Below are positions 49,113 to 57,931 of a stretch of DNA of 64,000 nucleotides, in pieces. A model generated the notes under the pieces. The model saw only the letters and a list, made by a program, of their open reading frames with translations. It was not told the origin of the DNA and ran no database searches. Every line of letters starts with the position of its first letter. Position 1 is the first letter of the stretch. The DNA is from Dethiosulfovibrio faecalis (GTDB lineage: Bacteria > Synergistota > Synergistia > Synergistales > Dethiosulfovibrionaceae), in assembly GCF_021568795.1 (NCBI RefSeq), contig NZ_JAKGUE010000004.1, positions 1 to 64,000 of the forward strand, in the 5' to 3' direction. The position numbers and the translations under genes are program-made.

Positions 49113-50912
49113 CTAGCCTTTGGGCACGAAGGTCGATTTTATGTGTAGTTCCTCCATCTGGGCGATCCCCACCTCGGAAGGGGCACCCGACATGAGGCTC
49201 TGAGCCTTGGCGGTTTTGGGAAAAGCCATGACCTCTCTGATGGAGTTGGATCCGGTGAGAAGCATGACCAATCGATCGAATCCAAGGGCGATACCTCCGT
49301 GAGGAGGAGTCCCGTAACTCAGGGCATCCAGAAGGAAGCCGAACCTCTCTCTGGCCTGATCCTCCGAGAAGGCCAGACAACCGAACACCTTGGACTGTAT
49401 GGCAGGATCGTGGATCCTTATGGATCCGCCTCCGACCTCGTTTCCGTTTAAAACCAGATCGTAAGCTCTAGATCTTACCGATCCAGGATCTCTGTCCATG
49501 GACGGAAGGTCTTCCACCATAGGCATGGTAAAGGGGTGATGTACCGACGTCCATCTCTTTTCCTCTTCATCCCATTCAAACAGAGGGAACTCCGTCACCC
49601 AGAGGAATTCCCAGGGTTCCCTTACGTGGCCGTGTTCTTTTGCGATCTCCAACCGGATCTGCCCCAGCACGGAGCACACCAGGTTCCAGTCTTCATGGCC
49701 CATAACGTACAGGACATCTCCGTCTGAAGCACCGGAGATCCTTCCGAGATCGGCCTGTTTAGCGTCGCTCAAGAACTTGGCAAGAGGTCCTTTGACCCCT
49801 CCGTTCTTGAACTGAAAATAGGCCATCTCCGGAGCTCCGAGCACCTTAGCCCTCTCGCATACCTGCTCTATCAGACGTCTGGAGAGGGAGGTTCCTCCGG
49901 GAAGGACCACCCCTCTGACGTAGCCCCCCTCTTTTAGGAGTTCCTCGAAGGGCTTGAACCCACCGTCTGCAAAAACATCTCCAAGATCGACTATCTCGAA
50001 GGGAATTCGCAGATCGGGCTTATCGCTTCCGAAGCGGTCCATGGCCTCCCTGTAGGGCATCCTCAAAAAGGGAGTAGGGAGCTCGACTCCCAGTCTGTCC
50101 CTGAAGAGACCTACCATGTAGGCCTCCATCATCTCGTATATATCTTCCTCCGTTAGAAAGCTCAACTCGATGTCCACCTGGGTGAACTCCGGCTGTCTGT
50201 CGGCCCGAAGGTCTTCGTCCCTGAAACATTTGGCGATCTGAAAATATCGGTCCATACCGCTTATCATCAGTATCTGCTTGAAGATCTGGGGCGATTGAGG
50301 CAGAGCGAAGAAGGAACCGGGATTGACCCTGCTGGGAACGAGGTAGTCCCTGGCTCCCTCAGGGGTGGACTTCGTGAGAATAGGGGTCTCCACCTCGCAA
50401 AATCCCCTGTCGCTGAGGAATTCTCTGGTGTACCGCGCCACGTCGTGGCGCACCCTCAGGTTTCTCTGCATCCTGTTACGCCTCAGGTCGAGGTACCGAT
50501 GGGAGAGTCTGAGGTTTTCGTCCACTCCGTCAGCGCCCTCTCCCACCTCGAATGGCAGAGGTTTAGCCGGAGCTAGTAGGACGAAATCGTCAACCATGAT
50601 CTCCCAACGCCCCGTCGCCATATCGTCGTTACAGGTCCCGTCGGGACGAACCCTTACTGATCCCTTAACAGACACTACGAACTCGCTCCGAAGAGCTTTA
50701 GCCCTATCGTGAGGTTCGGGACACAGTTCAGGATTGAAGACGACCTGAACCGTCCCTGTGTGATCCCATAGCTCGATGAAGATAATGCCACCCAGGTCAC
50801 GACGTTTTCGGACCCATCCGTTTACCGTTACGACCTGGCCTTCATGACTTCCGTTTACGGATCCGCAGAAGACGGACCTTTTCCAGGAAGCCGAAAAAAC
50901 ACCTGTTTCCAT
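49113..50912 (-). CDS. aspS: aspartyl-tRNA synthetase
   Basis: 599 residues, bacterial-type class IIb synthetase. OB-fold anticodon domain (1-110: HEGQVVTVNGWVRKRRDLGGIIFI), catalytic core with motif 2 KCFRDEDLRADRQPEFTQVD (near 220), a GAD insertion (290-420), and motif 3 GIALGFDRLVMLLTG (near 555). The bacterial type may be discriminating or may also charge tRNA-Asn; this cannot be decided here. ATG at 50912 starts 8 bases after the hisS stop. No T-box found. Confidence 0.97.
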   Translation of the reverse strand: METGVFSASWKRSVFCGSVNGSHEGQVVTVNGWVRKRRDLGGIIFIELWDHTGTVQVVFNPELCPEPHDRAKALRSEFVVSVKGSVRVRPDGTCNDDMATGRWEIMVDDFVLLAPAKPLPFEVGEGADGVDENLRLSHRYLDLRRNRMQRNLRVRHDVARYTREFLSDRGFCEVETPILTKSTPEGARDYLVPSRVNPGSFFALPQSPQIFKQILMISGMDRYFQIAKCFRDEDLRADRQPEFTQVDIELSFLTEEDIYEMMEAYMVGLFRDRLGVELPTPFLRMPYREAMDRFGSDKPDLRIPFEIVDLGDVFADGGFKPFEELLKEGGYVRGVVLPGGTSLSRRLIEQVCERAKVLGAPEMAYFQFKNGGVKGPLAKFLSDAKQADLGRISGASDGDVLYVMGHEDWNLVCSVLGQIRLEIAKEHGHVREPWEFLWVTEFPLFEWDEEEKRWTSVHHPFTMPMVEDLPSMDRDPGSVRSRAYDLVLNGNEVGGGSIRIHDPAIQSKVFGCLAFSEDQARERFGFLLDALSYGTPPHGGIALGFDRLVMLLTGSNSIREVMAFPKTAKAQSLMSGAPSEVGIAQMEELHIKSTFVPKG

Positions 50913-50920
50913 AGTCTAAA

Positions 50921-52213
50921 TCATCCCCGCTTTATCAAAGTACTCTGATCCAACAGTCGGAACACGCTGGAGGTCAAACTCTTCAGTTCCACCTGGGTCT
51001 GCTCCGACCTGGAGAGATCCTTTACCGTAACGACCCCTTTGTTCAACTCGTCTCCGCCTACTATACAGGCCACGGAGGACCCTCCATTGACGGCGGACTT
51101 CATCTGGGCTTTCATGCTTCGGCCAAGATAATCCATATCCGCGGAGATCCCCTCCCTTCTGAGACGGTAGAGAACATCTACCGCCAGAGAACGAGCTATC
51201 TCGTCCGCACAGACCACGAAGACATCCGGGGTCGGTTCTCTCCCGAAATCGCACCCCTGCTGCTCCATTGTCAGGACTATTCGATCGAGCCCGGCGGCGA
51301 AACCGACGCCTGGCACGTGAGGTCCTCCGATAGCCTCCGATAGGTTGTCATAACGACCTCCGCCACAGACGGCGTTCTGGGCACCGAGATCTCCGGACTG
51401 CACCTCAAAAGCCGTCTTTGTGTAGTAGTCCAAACCTCTGACCAGTCTCTTGTCTACGTGATAGACGATACCGAGGGCATCGAGACCTGATGTCACAGCT
51501 TTGAAGTGCTCGGAACACTCGTCACAGAGGGTCTCGAAGATGGCCGGAGCTCCGTCGGTGATCTCTTTGCACCTGTCGTTCTTGCAGTCCAGTATTCGAA
51601 GGGGGTTTCTGTCGAACCTGTTCTGGCAGGTACCGCATAGCTCGCCCAGGTAAGGACGAAGGTAGTCCATCAGAGCCTCCCTGTAGGCGGGGCGACATTC
51701 AGGACATCCTACCGAGTTTATGATCACCTCCAGGTTGGACATGCCGAGATTTCTAAAAAGCTCGACGGCGGTCATTATGACCTCCAGGTCCACTAGAGGA
51801 CTATCAGAACCTAGAGCTTCGAAATCGAGCTGCCAAAACTGGCGGTATCTCCCCTTCTGAGGTCTCTCGTAGCGAAACATCGGACCGTATCCCCATAGTT
51901 TAACGGGCTGAGGTCCGCCGTTCATGGAATGTTCCAGATAACATCTGACCATAGATGCGGTCAGCTCCGGCCTTAAGGTTATGCTTCGCCCACCCTTGTC
52001 CTCGAAGGTGTACATTTCCTTTTCCACGACGTCGGTGGTGTCGCCGATGCCTCTGGCGAAAAGCTCCGTATGCTCGAATATGGGGAGATGGACCTCTTTA
52101 TACGAAAAAAGATCGGCGATCTTTCGGGACATATTCAACGTATGGCCCCATTTCCATGAATCGTCGGGAAGAATATCCCGAACTCCTCTAGGGGCTTTAA
52201 TACTCTCGGCCAT
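50921..52213 (-). CDS. hisS: histidyl-tRNA synthetase
   Basis: 430 residues, class IIa. Motif 1 TLRPELTASMVRCYLEH (near 77), motif 2 GPMFRYERPQKGRYRQFWQLD (near 109, read in two parts), histidine-specific RGLDYYTKTAFE (near 262), motif 3 GFAAGLDRIVLTME (near 308) and a C-terminal anticodon domain. A four-Cys set (near 178-240) resembles a metal-binding insertion found in some bacterial HisRS. Start ATG 52213 with GGAGG 7 bases before. Confidence 0.97.
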   Translation of the reverse strand: MAESIKAPRGVRDILPDDSWKWGHTLNMSRKIADLFSYKEVHLPIFEHTELFARGIGDTTDVVEKEMYTFEDKGGRSITLRPELTASMVRCYLEHSMNGGPQPVKLWGYGPMFRYERPQKGRYRQFWQLDFEALGSDSPLVDLEVIMTAVELFRNLGMSNLEVIINSVGCPECRPAYREALMDYLRPYLGELCGTCQNRFDRNPLRILDCKNDRCKEITDGAPAIFETLCDECSEHFKAVTSGLDALGIVYHVDKRLVRGLDYYTKTAFEVQSGDLGAQNAVCGGGRYDNLSEAIGGPHVPGVGFAAGLDRIVLTMEQQGCDFGREPTPDVFVVCADEIARSLAVDVLYRLRREGISADMDYLGRSMKAQMKSAVNGGSSVACIVGGDELNKGVVTVKDLSRSEQTQVELKSLTSSVFRLLDQSTLIKRG

Positions 52214-52293
52214 AGCGTTACCTCCTGTGTCGTGAGTTTAAGGATAAAACGTTATCGAGAAATTATACATCGTCTACCTCGACAACGCCAATT

Positions 52294-52320
52294 AAAAAAG
52301 CGGCCCTAGGGCCGCTTTTT
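52294..52320. terminator. symmetric terminator between spoVS and hisS
   Basis: AAAAAAGCGGCCC-T-A-GGGCCGCTTTTT: near-perfect self-complementary repeat with A and T tracts at its ends. It is downstream of spoVS and separates it from hisS-aspS. Confidence 0.85.
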
Positions 52321-52336
52321 CCATCGTTCAGAATAA

Positions 52337-52597
52337 CTAACGGGATTCAAGTTGAAAACGGATAGCGGTTCTCTCCTCGCCCTCTATCAGTATCTTGGCG
52401 AAAGCCGGCACACAGACCAAATCGATTCCGTTAGGGGCCACGTAGCCTCGGGCGATGGCGATCGATTTTACCGCTTGATTGACCGCGCCAGCTCCTACGG
52501 CCTGACATTCCACCATACCGGAATCTCTCATAACCGCAGCGATAGCTCCGGCCACCGATTTAGGTTGCGAGTTTGCGGAAATTTTAAGAACTTCCAT
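52337..52597 (-). CDS. spoVS: SpoVS-family small Alba-fold protein
   Basis: 86 residues, full length and highly like Bacillus SpoVS: VLKISANSQPKSVAGAIAAV, GAGAVNQAVKSIAIARGYVAP and LVCVPAFAKILIEGEERTAI. The Alba-like fold suggests nucleic-acid binding. It affects septation and sporulation in Bacillus but also occurs in non-spore-formers, so its role here is open. It has its own promoter and terminator. Confidence 0.96.
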   Translation of the reverse strand: MEVLKISANSQPKSVAGAIAAVMRDSGMVECQAVGAGAVNQAVKSIAIARGYVAPNGIDLVCVPAFAKILIEGEERTAIRFQLESR

Positions 52598-52678
52598 GAC
52601 TTTTGCCGACCTCCCTCTGCTTGGACGTTATCGTGCGACTCACATCATAATGACGTTAACCAGCTGTAAAGCATATTC

Positions 52679-52708
52679 AGTATAGACGAAAGCCTACTTC
52701 CTTGGCAA
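52679..52708 (-). promoter_or_regulatory. promoter of spoVS
   Basis: Minus strand: TTGCCA (52708-52703), an 18-base spacer and TATACT (52684-52679). Located in the gap after the deaminase gene stop. Confidence 0.5.
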
Positions 52709-52730
52709 GAGAAAGCGATATCCTCCGTTT

Positions 52731-53306
52731 TCACTTTAAAGGGATCGAGTTCGCATCCTTTCTCGACTGGTACACCGAAGACATAGAATCGTACTCGCGC
52801 TGGATCCTGGAGATACGCTCTTTAGCGTCGTCGGGATCGTCCAGCTCAGGGACCATCTCCATCAAGGGGTGGGCCCGATAGAAGGAATTTTCCCTCGTAG
52901 GGGCATCGCATTCAAAGACCTCTTTTAGCATTTTTATATCGTGAGGAATGGAGAAGGAGTCTTTCGTGTCATCGTAACTGAAGAGAAAATAAAACTCCGG
53001 AAATCCGGCCCAGGCGATGGCGGACAGGCACATCGAGCAGGGCTCGTGGGTGGACAGGAACACACAGTCTTGCGGATCCGGCCTGTTCGACATCTCGTAA
53101 AATTTCTTTATGGTGTAGACTTCTCCGTGCCATAGGGGACATTCAAGCTCGTGGTTCGTCCCTGCTACCACCAACGAGAGATCGTCCTTTTTAAGGATCG
53201 CCGCACCGAAGACCTTGTGCCCTTCTTCCACCCCTTTACGGGTTAGGGGCACTACGTCCTTCTCTATAACATCCAACATCCTGTTGAAGATAACGTCGGC
53301 TTCCAC
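52731..53306 (-). CDS. nucleoside/nucleobase deaminase (CDA fold)
   Basis: 191 residues. Zinc-site motifs of the cytidine deaminase superfamily: CPLWHGEVYTI (His-x-Glu near 60) and STHEPCSMCLSAIAW (Pro-Cys-x-x-Cys near 90). The family includes guanine deaminase, cytosine deaminase and TadA. The C-terminal 60 residues add helices. Being last in a Mo-hydroxylase cluster, a purine such as guanine is a likely substrate (inference). Start GTG 53306 with GAGGAGGG 6 bases before, 12 bases after the preceding stop. Confidence 0.85.
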   Translation of the reverse strand: MEADVIFNRMLDVIEKDVVPLTRKGVEEGHKVFGAAILKKDDLSLVVAGTNHELECPLWHGEVYTIKKFYEMSNRPDPQDCVFLSTHEPCSMCLSAIAWAGFPEFYFLFSYDDTKDSFSIPHDIKMLKEVFECDAPTRENSFYRAHPLMEMVPELDDPDDAKERISRIQREYDSMSSVYQSRKDANSIPLK

Positions 53307-53318
53307 TGTCGTCCCTCC

Positions 53319-54686
53319 TCAAAATCCCTGACCAAGCTCGCTCAGAAAACGAGCTACCATATTTCCGGTGATGTTTTTTCTGTACCCCTCCGAGGTTCTC
53401 GGATGAACTCCGTCTCTGGCAGCTTCTCGAACGGCTTCCACCAGGGATGCCGTTATCGGCTTCCCCTCGACCATCTCGGAAACCTGTACCAAAGGACTAG
53501 GGAGGATCGACATCGTCCCAGCGACTACCTTCATATCCCTCACCACTCCGTCCTCCAGTCGAGCGGAGCAGGCCACGTTTACCCTCGATATGGTCAGAGA
53601 TTTTCTCGAACCTCTCTTGAAAAACGCCTGAGATGTTCCCGTTTTGGGGATCGGTATCATGACCGACTCCAGAAGTTCGTCGGGGCGACGTACCGTCTCT
53701 CTATAGCCCTTGAAAAGGGAATCCATCGGAACCTCTCTTCGACCGGAGGAACTTCGAAGGACCGCCTTCGCCCCCAGCATCAGGAGAACCGGAGGCATAT
53801 CGGCCGCAGGGGACGCCGTCATCAGGTTTCCACCCAAGGTAGCCCTGTTTTTTATGGCGATCGCCGCGGAGCTATCGGCGGCTTCCCTGAGGGCCGGAAA
53901 AAACTTCGCTATAGCCGGATCTTCCGCTATCCTTTGGGTGGTAACTCCGCTACCGACAATCACATTGGCTTCCGATACGTCTATTTTCTTCAGCTCGCAT
54001 ATATGGGTAAGATCCATCAATCGCCCCGGAACGGGTTTCCCTTTCTTAAGGTCCGGGTAGAAATCGGTCGTACCGGCGAGCATGTAAACATCGTCGAAGC
54101 GGCTTAAGGCCTGGCAGGCTTCATCGAGATCGTAGGGAAGAAACACCTTCTCCATTTCGTCCTCGCTAAGACCGGCGGGCTCGGAGGGTTTTTCCATTTC
54201 CTGAAAATCCAGATCGGCCTTAGCTATCTTGCCGTATCCCTCATCGGCCGCCCTGGACACGGCCTTTATTATCTTCTCGTAACCGGTGCAACGACATAGA
54301 TTGCCAGCGAGTCCCTCTTTGATCTCCTCCCTGGTCGGATTGGGACGTCTGGCTAGCAGGGCTCTGGAGGCCATGACCATCCCAGGAGTACAGAAGCCGC
54401 ACTGTACCGCCCCTTCCTCCACGAATGCCCTTTGCAGGAGATCGCCCTCCCCTTCAAGTCCCTCGACCGTCAGCACCTTGCTGCCGTGGAGCTCCATGGC
54501 AGGGATCATACAGGAGTTGACCAGTCGGCCGTCCAAAATGACAGCACAGGCACCGCACTCCCCCTCTCCGCACCCCTCCTTGGTTCCGGTCAGCCCCCTG
54601 TAGGTCCTAAGTATATCCAGGAGACGATCGAGAGGGCTTACATCGAAGTTTAGTTTCTCTCCGTTTACAGACAAAGCGATTCTCAT
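53319..54686 (-). CDS. molybdenum hydroxylase small subunit: [2Fe-2S] and FAD domains fused
   Basis: 455 residues. The first 155 hold two [2Fe-2S] clusters (GCGEGECGACAVILDG near 38; CGFCTPG near 100; GNLCRCTGYEKI near 128). A linker follows, and from about 190 to 450 an FAD domain (YMLAGTTDFYPDLKKGK; NRATLGGNLMTASPAADMPP; SRVNVACSARL). In the second complex of this window these two parts are separate genes. It passes electrons from the Mo subunit, encoded directly upstream with ATGA overlap, to an acceptor. Confidence 0.95.
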   Translation of the reverse strand: MRIALSVNGEKLNFDVSPLDRLLDILRTYRGLTGTKEGCGEGECGACAVILDGRLVNSCMIPAMELHGSKVLTVEGLEGEGDLLQRAFVEEGAVQCGFCTPGMVMASRALLARRPNPTREEIKEGLAGNLCRCTGYEKIIKAVSRAADEGYGKIAKADLDFQEMEKPSEPAGLSEDEMEKVFLPYDLDEACQALSRFDDVYMLAGTTDFYPDLKKGKPVPGRLMDLTHICELKKIDVSEANVIVGSGVTTQRIAEDPAIAKFFPALREAADSSAAIAIKNRATLGGNLMTASPAADMPPVLLMLGAKAVLRSSSGRREVPMDSLFKGYRETVRRPDELLESVMIPIPKTGTSQAFFKRGSRKSLTISRVNVACSARLEDGVVRDMKVVAGTMSILPSPLVQVSEMVEGKPITASLVEAVREAARDGVHPRTSEGYRKNITGNMVARFLSELGQGF

Positions 54687-56995
54687 CGCCGTTCCTCCTT
54701 TGAGGTCAACATAGCGGTGATCCTCTCCGGGGTCACCGGGATGTCCTTGGGGAATATCCCTAACGCATGCCCTATCGCCTGGGCCAAGGCAGGAGCGGCT
54801 CCGTCGTGAGGGAGTTCGCCCAACCCCTTGGCTCCATAGGGCCCGTATTCGTATGGCACCTCTAAGAACTCGACTTGGAAGGACGGCGTGTCCATCGTGG
54901 TCGGTATAAGATATTTACTCAGAGACCCCGCATCTATGCGGTCTCTTTTAACCTTCATATCCTCCAGCCAGCCGTAACCGAGAGCCTGCAGGGTCCCCCC
55001 TTCGTACTGTCCCTCCGCCAGGACCGGGTTGATAACCGTCCCTATCTCGACGGCGGCGTAAGACCTGGTGGGGACTACCTCGAGGGTGTCTCTGTCCACC
55101 TCCACCTCTACCACGTCGCAAGCCCAGGAGTAGGAGGGATAGGCGTCGCCGCTATTCGTATCGTCGTCCCAGTGGCTTCCGGTAGAACGATATCTGCCCC
55201 ATCCTACGAGCTCGCCCTTGACCTCGGAATAGCTATGGGCCGCCTCCATAAAGGACATCGCTCCTCCGTCGAAACGGAATAAGCCGTCCTCGTAGGATAC
55301 GATCGAGTTTTCTCTCTCCCCTATGAAATCCCTCAGCTTATCTATCATATCCTGGGCCGATCTGGTCAATATGGCCCCTACGACGACGGTGGTACGAGAG
55401 GCTACCGTCGGCCCGCTGTTCGAAACGGCGGAGGTATCGGGAGCCATGTAATCCACCTTCTCAAGATCCAGCATAAGGCCTTCAGCGACTATCTGGGGCA
55501 ACACCGTGGCAGCTCCCTGGCCCATCTCGGTGCTGCCTATCCTTATCTCGACCCGCCCGTCTTCCGGGACCTTTCCGGGGACGAAGACGACCTTGGTGAC
55601 GCCGTCTATGTGGTCCTCTCCCGACCCGGTGAAGGCACCTCCGTGAAGGAAGACCGCCGCCCCTATCCCCTTAAGAACCTTCGATCCGGAACGATTTTCC
55701 TCCGAATATCTCTTAGCCTTTTCAAAGTAGTCCGAGCTCTTCAGAGCTCTGTCCATGACCTCTCTAGCTGCGACCTGATCCAACACCTGCCCGCAGGGCA
55801 GTATGTCTCCCACGTCGAGCATGTTCACTCTACGGATGTCGACGGGAGAGATTCCCAGTCTGGAGGCGACAAGATCCATGTGACGCTCCACGGCGAAGAC
55901 CGACTGGGGAACACCGAAACCCCTGTAGGCTCCGCTGGGGGGCAGATTGGTGGCTACCGCCCTTCCCAGTACCCTGACGTTCGGGACCCGATAACACCCC
56001 GTCGCGTGGAGGACCCCCCTCTGGAGCACTACCACGCTCAAGGTGGTGGTGGCCCCTCCGTTCAGGATAAAGTCCACGTCCATGGCGGTTAAGGTACCGT
56101 CTTTCTTATGGCCGGAGTGAATTCTGGTAACCGACGGGTGCCTTTTGGAGGTAGATGCCAGATCTTCCTCCCGATCGAATACCAGCTTGACCGTTTTACC
56201 CGAGGCCAATGCCAGAACTGCCACATGGAGGGCAACCAGAGACGGATAAAACTCCTTTCCTCCGAAGGCTCCTCCCGTAGTGGACTGCTTCACAACTATG
56301 TTCTCCGGATCTAGGGGCAACCCCTTGGACAAAGAGTTATGCACGTAAAAAGGGCACTGACAGGATATGGTGACCTCTACTCCCCTTCCATCGGAAGTGG
56401 GTATGGCGAAAGCCCCTTGTGGCTCCAGATAGGCCTGTTCCTGATGCTGGGTGCTGTAGTTTTCCTCGAAGATAAAGTCCGCTTCGTCGAAACCGGTGGA
56501 CAGGTCTCCTCGACGGATATCGAACTGCTGTATGACGTTGTCCTCTCCCCATACGATACGTTCGGCCTTCAATGCCTCCATCACGTCGATCACGGGATCT
56601 CCATCCGGCTCTATGATCGGTCTCAGGCAGGACAGAGCCCTCTCGAGCAATACTATATCCGGAGCGGCCACCAAGGCTATGGGCTCAGTAACGTAGGAAA
56701 CCCGACTCTCCGCCAATATGGGACAGTCGTCTCGCACCGAAGCCACCATATTAGCCCCGGGCAGATCCGCGGCGGTGACGACCGTAACCTTGGACCAGTC
56801 GAAGGAGGGATCTCTATCGACCCCCTTGAGAATCCCTCTGGCAACGGTCGATCTAAGAACTCCGCCGTACCAACATCCATCCAAAGGTATATCGTCCACG
56901 AAAAGAGCCCTGCCGGTTACCTTATCCCAACCGTCCTTCCTCGGCTCGGGCTTACCCACCACCCTGCGTCCATCCATATCTAGACCCTCGATCAT
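54683..56995 (-). CDS. molybdenum hydroxylase large (molybdopterin) subunit
   Basis: About 770 residues, xanthine dehydrogenase family. Ala-rich N-domain (VTGRALFVDDIP, near 26) and Mo-binding domain with TTGGAFGGKEFYPSL (near 245), GAYRGFGVPQSVFAVE (near 360), GSTEMGQGAATVLPQI (near 500) and catalytic Glu in GAKGLGELPHDGAAP (near 720). It would hydroxylate purines or other N-heterocycles; the exact substrate is not readable. Start chosen at ATG 56995, overlapping the PreA-like stop by 4 bases, in place of a frame extending 47 unlike residues. No in-frame UGA is present. Confidence 0.94.
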   Translation of the reverse strand: MIEGLDMDGRRVVGKPEPRKDGWDKVTGRALFVDDIPLDGCWYGGVLRSTVARGILKGVDRDPSFDWSKVTVVTAADLPGANMVASVRDDCPILAESRVSYVTEPIALVAAPDIVLLERALSCLRPIIEPDGDPVIDVMEALKAERIVWGEDNVIQQFDIRRGDLSTGFDEADFIFEENYSTQHQEQAYLEPQGAFAIPTSDGRGVEVTISCQCPFYVHNSLSKGLPLDPENIVVKQSTTGGAFGGKEFYPSLVALHVAVLALASGKTVKLVFDREEDLASTSKRHPSVTRIHSGHKKDGTLTAMDVDFILNGGATTTLSVVVLQRGVLHATGCYRVPNVRVLGRAVATNLPPSGAYRGFGVPQSVFAVERHMDLVASRLGISPVDIRRVNMLDVGDILPCGQVLDQVAAREVMDRALKSSDYFEKAKRYSEENRSGSKVLKGIGAAVFLHGGAFTGSGEDHIDGVTKVVFVPGKVPEDGRVEIRIGSTEMGQGAATVLPQIVAEGLMLDLEKVDYMAPDTSAVSNSGPTVASRTTVVVGAILTRSAQDMIDKLRDFIGERENSIVSYEDGLFRFDGGAMSFMEAAHSYSEVKGELVGWGRYRSTGSHWDDDTNSGDAYPSYSWACDVVEVEVDRDTLEVVPTRSYAAVEIGTVINPVLAEGQYEGGTLQALGYGWLEDMKVKRDRIDAGSLSKYLIPTTMDTPSFQVEFLEVPYEYGPYGAKGLGELPHDGAAPALAQAIGHALGIFPKDIPVTPERITAMLTSKEERR

Positions 56996-57900
56996 CTCGA
57001 ATCGCCCGCCTCGACCGGAGCATACAGACCCCGAATATCGTCCAACGAACCGTATCCCTTTCGATCCATCCAATCGGATATCTCGGAGGCTATCTTTCCG
57101 TATATGCCGGTTCCTCTGCGTATCGCTTCGGAACATATTCCGACCAAAGAAGCTCCGGCCATGATGAACTTGACCGCATCCTCTCCGGTCCTGATGCCTC
57201 CCACCCCCACGACCGGTTTATCCTGAGAATGGGATATCTGATAGACCGCATAAAGTGCGACGCCGGTGATGGCCGGGCCGGAAAGCCAACCGTGGCCGTC
57301 CTCCGTTCCCAACCGAGGCCTGGGGTTATCGATATCGAAATCCAGAGCGGGACCTACCGAGTTGACCGCGACGAATCCGTCGACATAATCGGACATGACC
57401 TTGGCCATCTCAGGGATATCCGGGGTACTGGGAGATACCTTCATCCATACCGGACAGGATACAGACCCTCTAAGGGCCTCGGCCACTCGTTTCAGTGGAT
57501 CGAGGGTCTTGCCGACGTAATGGGTTGAGAACTCCACCACGTCGGGACCGACCTCCGCCGCCAGCGCCTTTCCAAGTTCGGCAACGTCCTCGGGGCTGTA
57601 GCCGATGGAGCATATCAGGGGAACACCGGTCTCCTTGACCTTGACATAGTCATCTATATAGCTCCGCCAGGGTCGATCGGACCACGTCTCGCAGTTCAAA
57701 AGACCATCGCAGGGTCCTTTGGAGATGCAGGGTTTAGGGTAGACGGCCGGTTCTCTGGACACCGTCTTTGTCACTATGCCTCCGGCCCCTCTCTCCACTG
57801 CCTCCAACATCTGCTCCAGCCTCATGACGTTGGGACCCGCTGCGGGAAGCACCGGATTTGTGAACTTTAAATTCCCTAATTTAACGGTCAAATCTGCCAT
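56992..57900 (-). CDS. PreA-like dihydropyrimidine/dihydroorotate dehydrogenase family protein
   Basis: 302 residues, FMN-binding TIM barrel. ADLTVKLGNLKFTNPVLPAAG at the start, PVWMKVSPSTPDIPEMAKV (near 175), and the phosphate-binding VVGVGGIRTGEDAVKFIMAGASLVGICS (near 235-262). The resemblance is strongest to PreA/dihydropyrimidine dehydrogenase barrels. The C-terminal ferredoxin domain usual in PreA is missing, and no PreT partner is adjacent. A pyrimidine or heterocycle reduction step next to the hydroxylases is inferred. Start ATG 57900 after GGGAGGG. Confidence 0.85.
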   Translation of the reverse strand: MADLTVKLGNLKFTNPVLPAAGPNVMRLEQMLEAVERGAGGIVTKTVSREPAVYPKPCISKGPCDGLLNCETWSDRPWRSYIDDYVKVKETGVPLICSIGYSPEDVAELGKALAAEVGPDVVEFSTHYVGKTLDPLKRVAEALRGSVSCPVWMKVSPSTPDIPEMAKVMSDYVDGFVAVNSVGPALDFDIDNPRPRLGTEDGHGWLSGPAITGVALYAVYQISHSQDKPVVGVGGIRTGEDAVKFIMAGASLVGICSEAIRRGTGIYGKIASEISDWMDRKGYGSLDDIRGLYAPVEAGDSR

Positions 57901-57931
57901 ATTTACCCTCCCTTTCGATAAGCCTATCGAA

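Noticed and set aside
52214-52293. T-box leader before hisS-aspS
   Set aside because: The leader is short and has no T-box motif or large antiterminator.
54683-56995. Selenocysteine codon in a Mo-hydroxylase
   Set aside because: The large subunits have no internal UGA; selenium in these enzymes is a labile cofactor, not Sec, and cannot be judged here.
56996-57136. 47-codon N-terminal extension of the Mo-hydroxylase large subunit
   Set aside because: It lies in the PreA-like coding region and has no family match; ATG 56995 gives the normal N-terminus.
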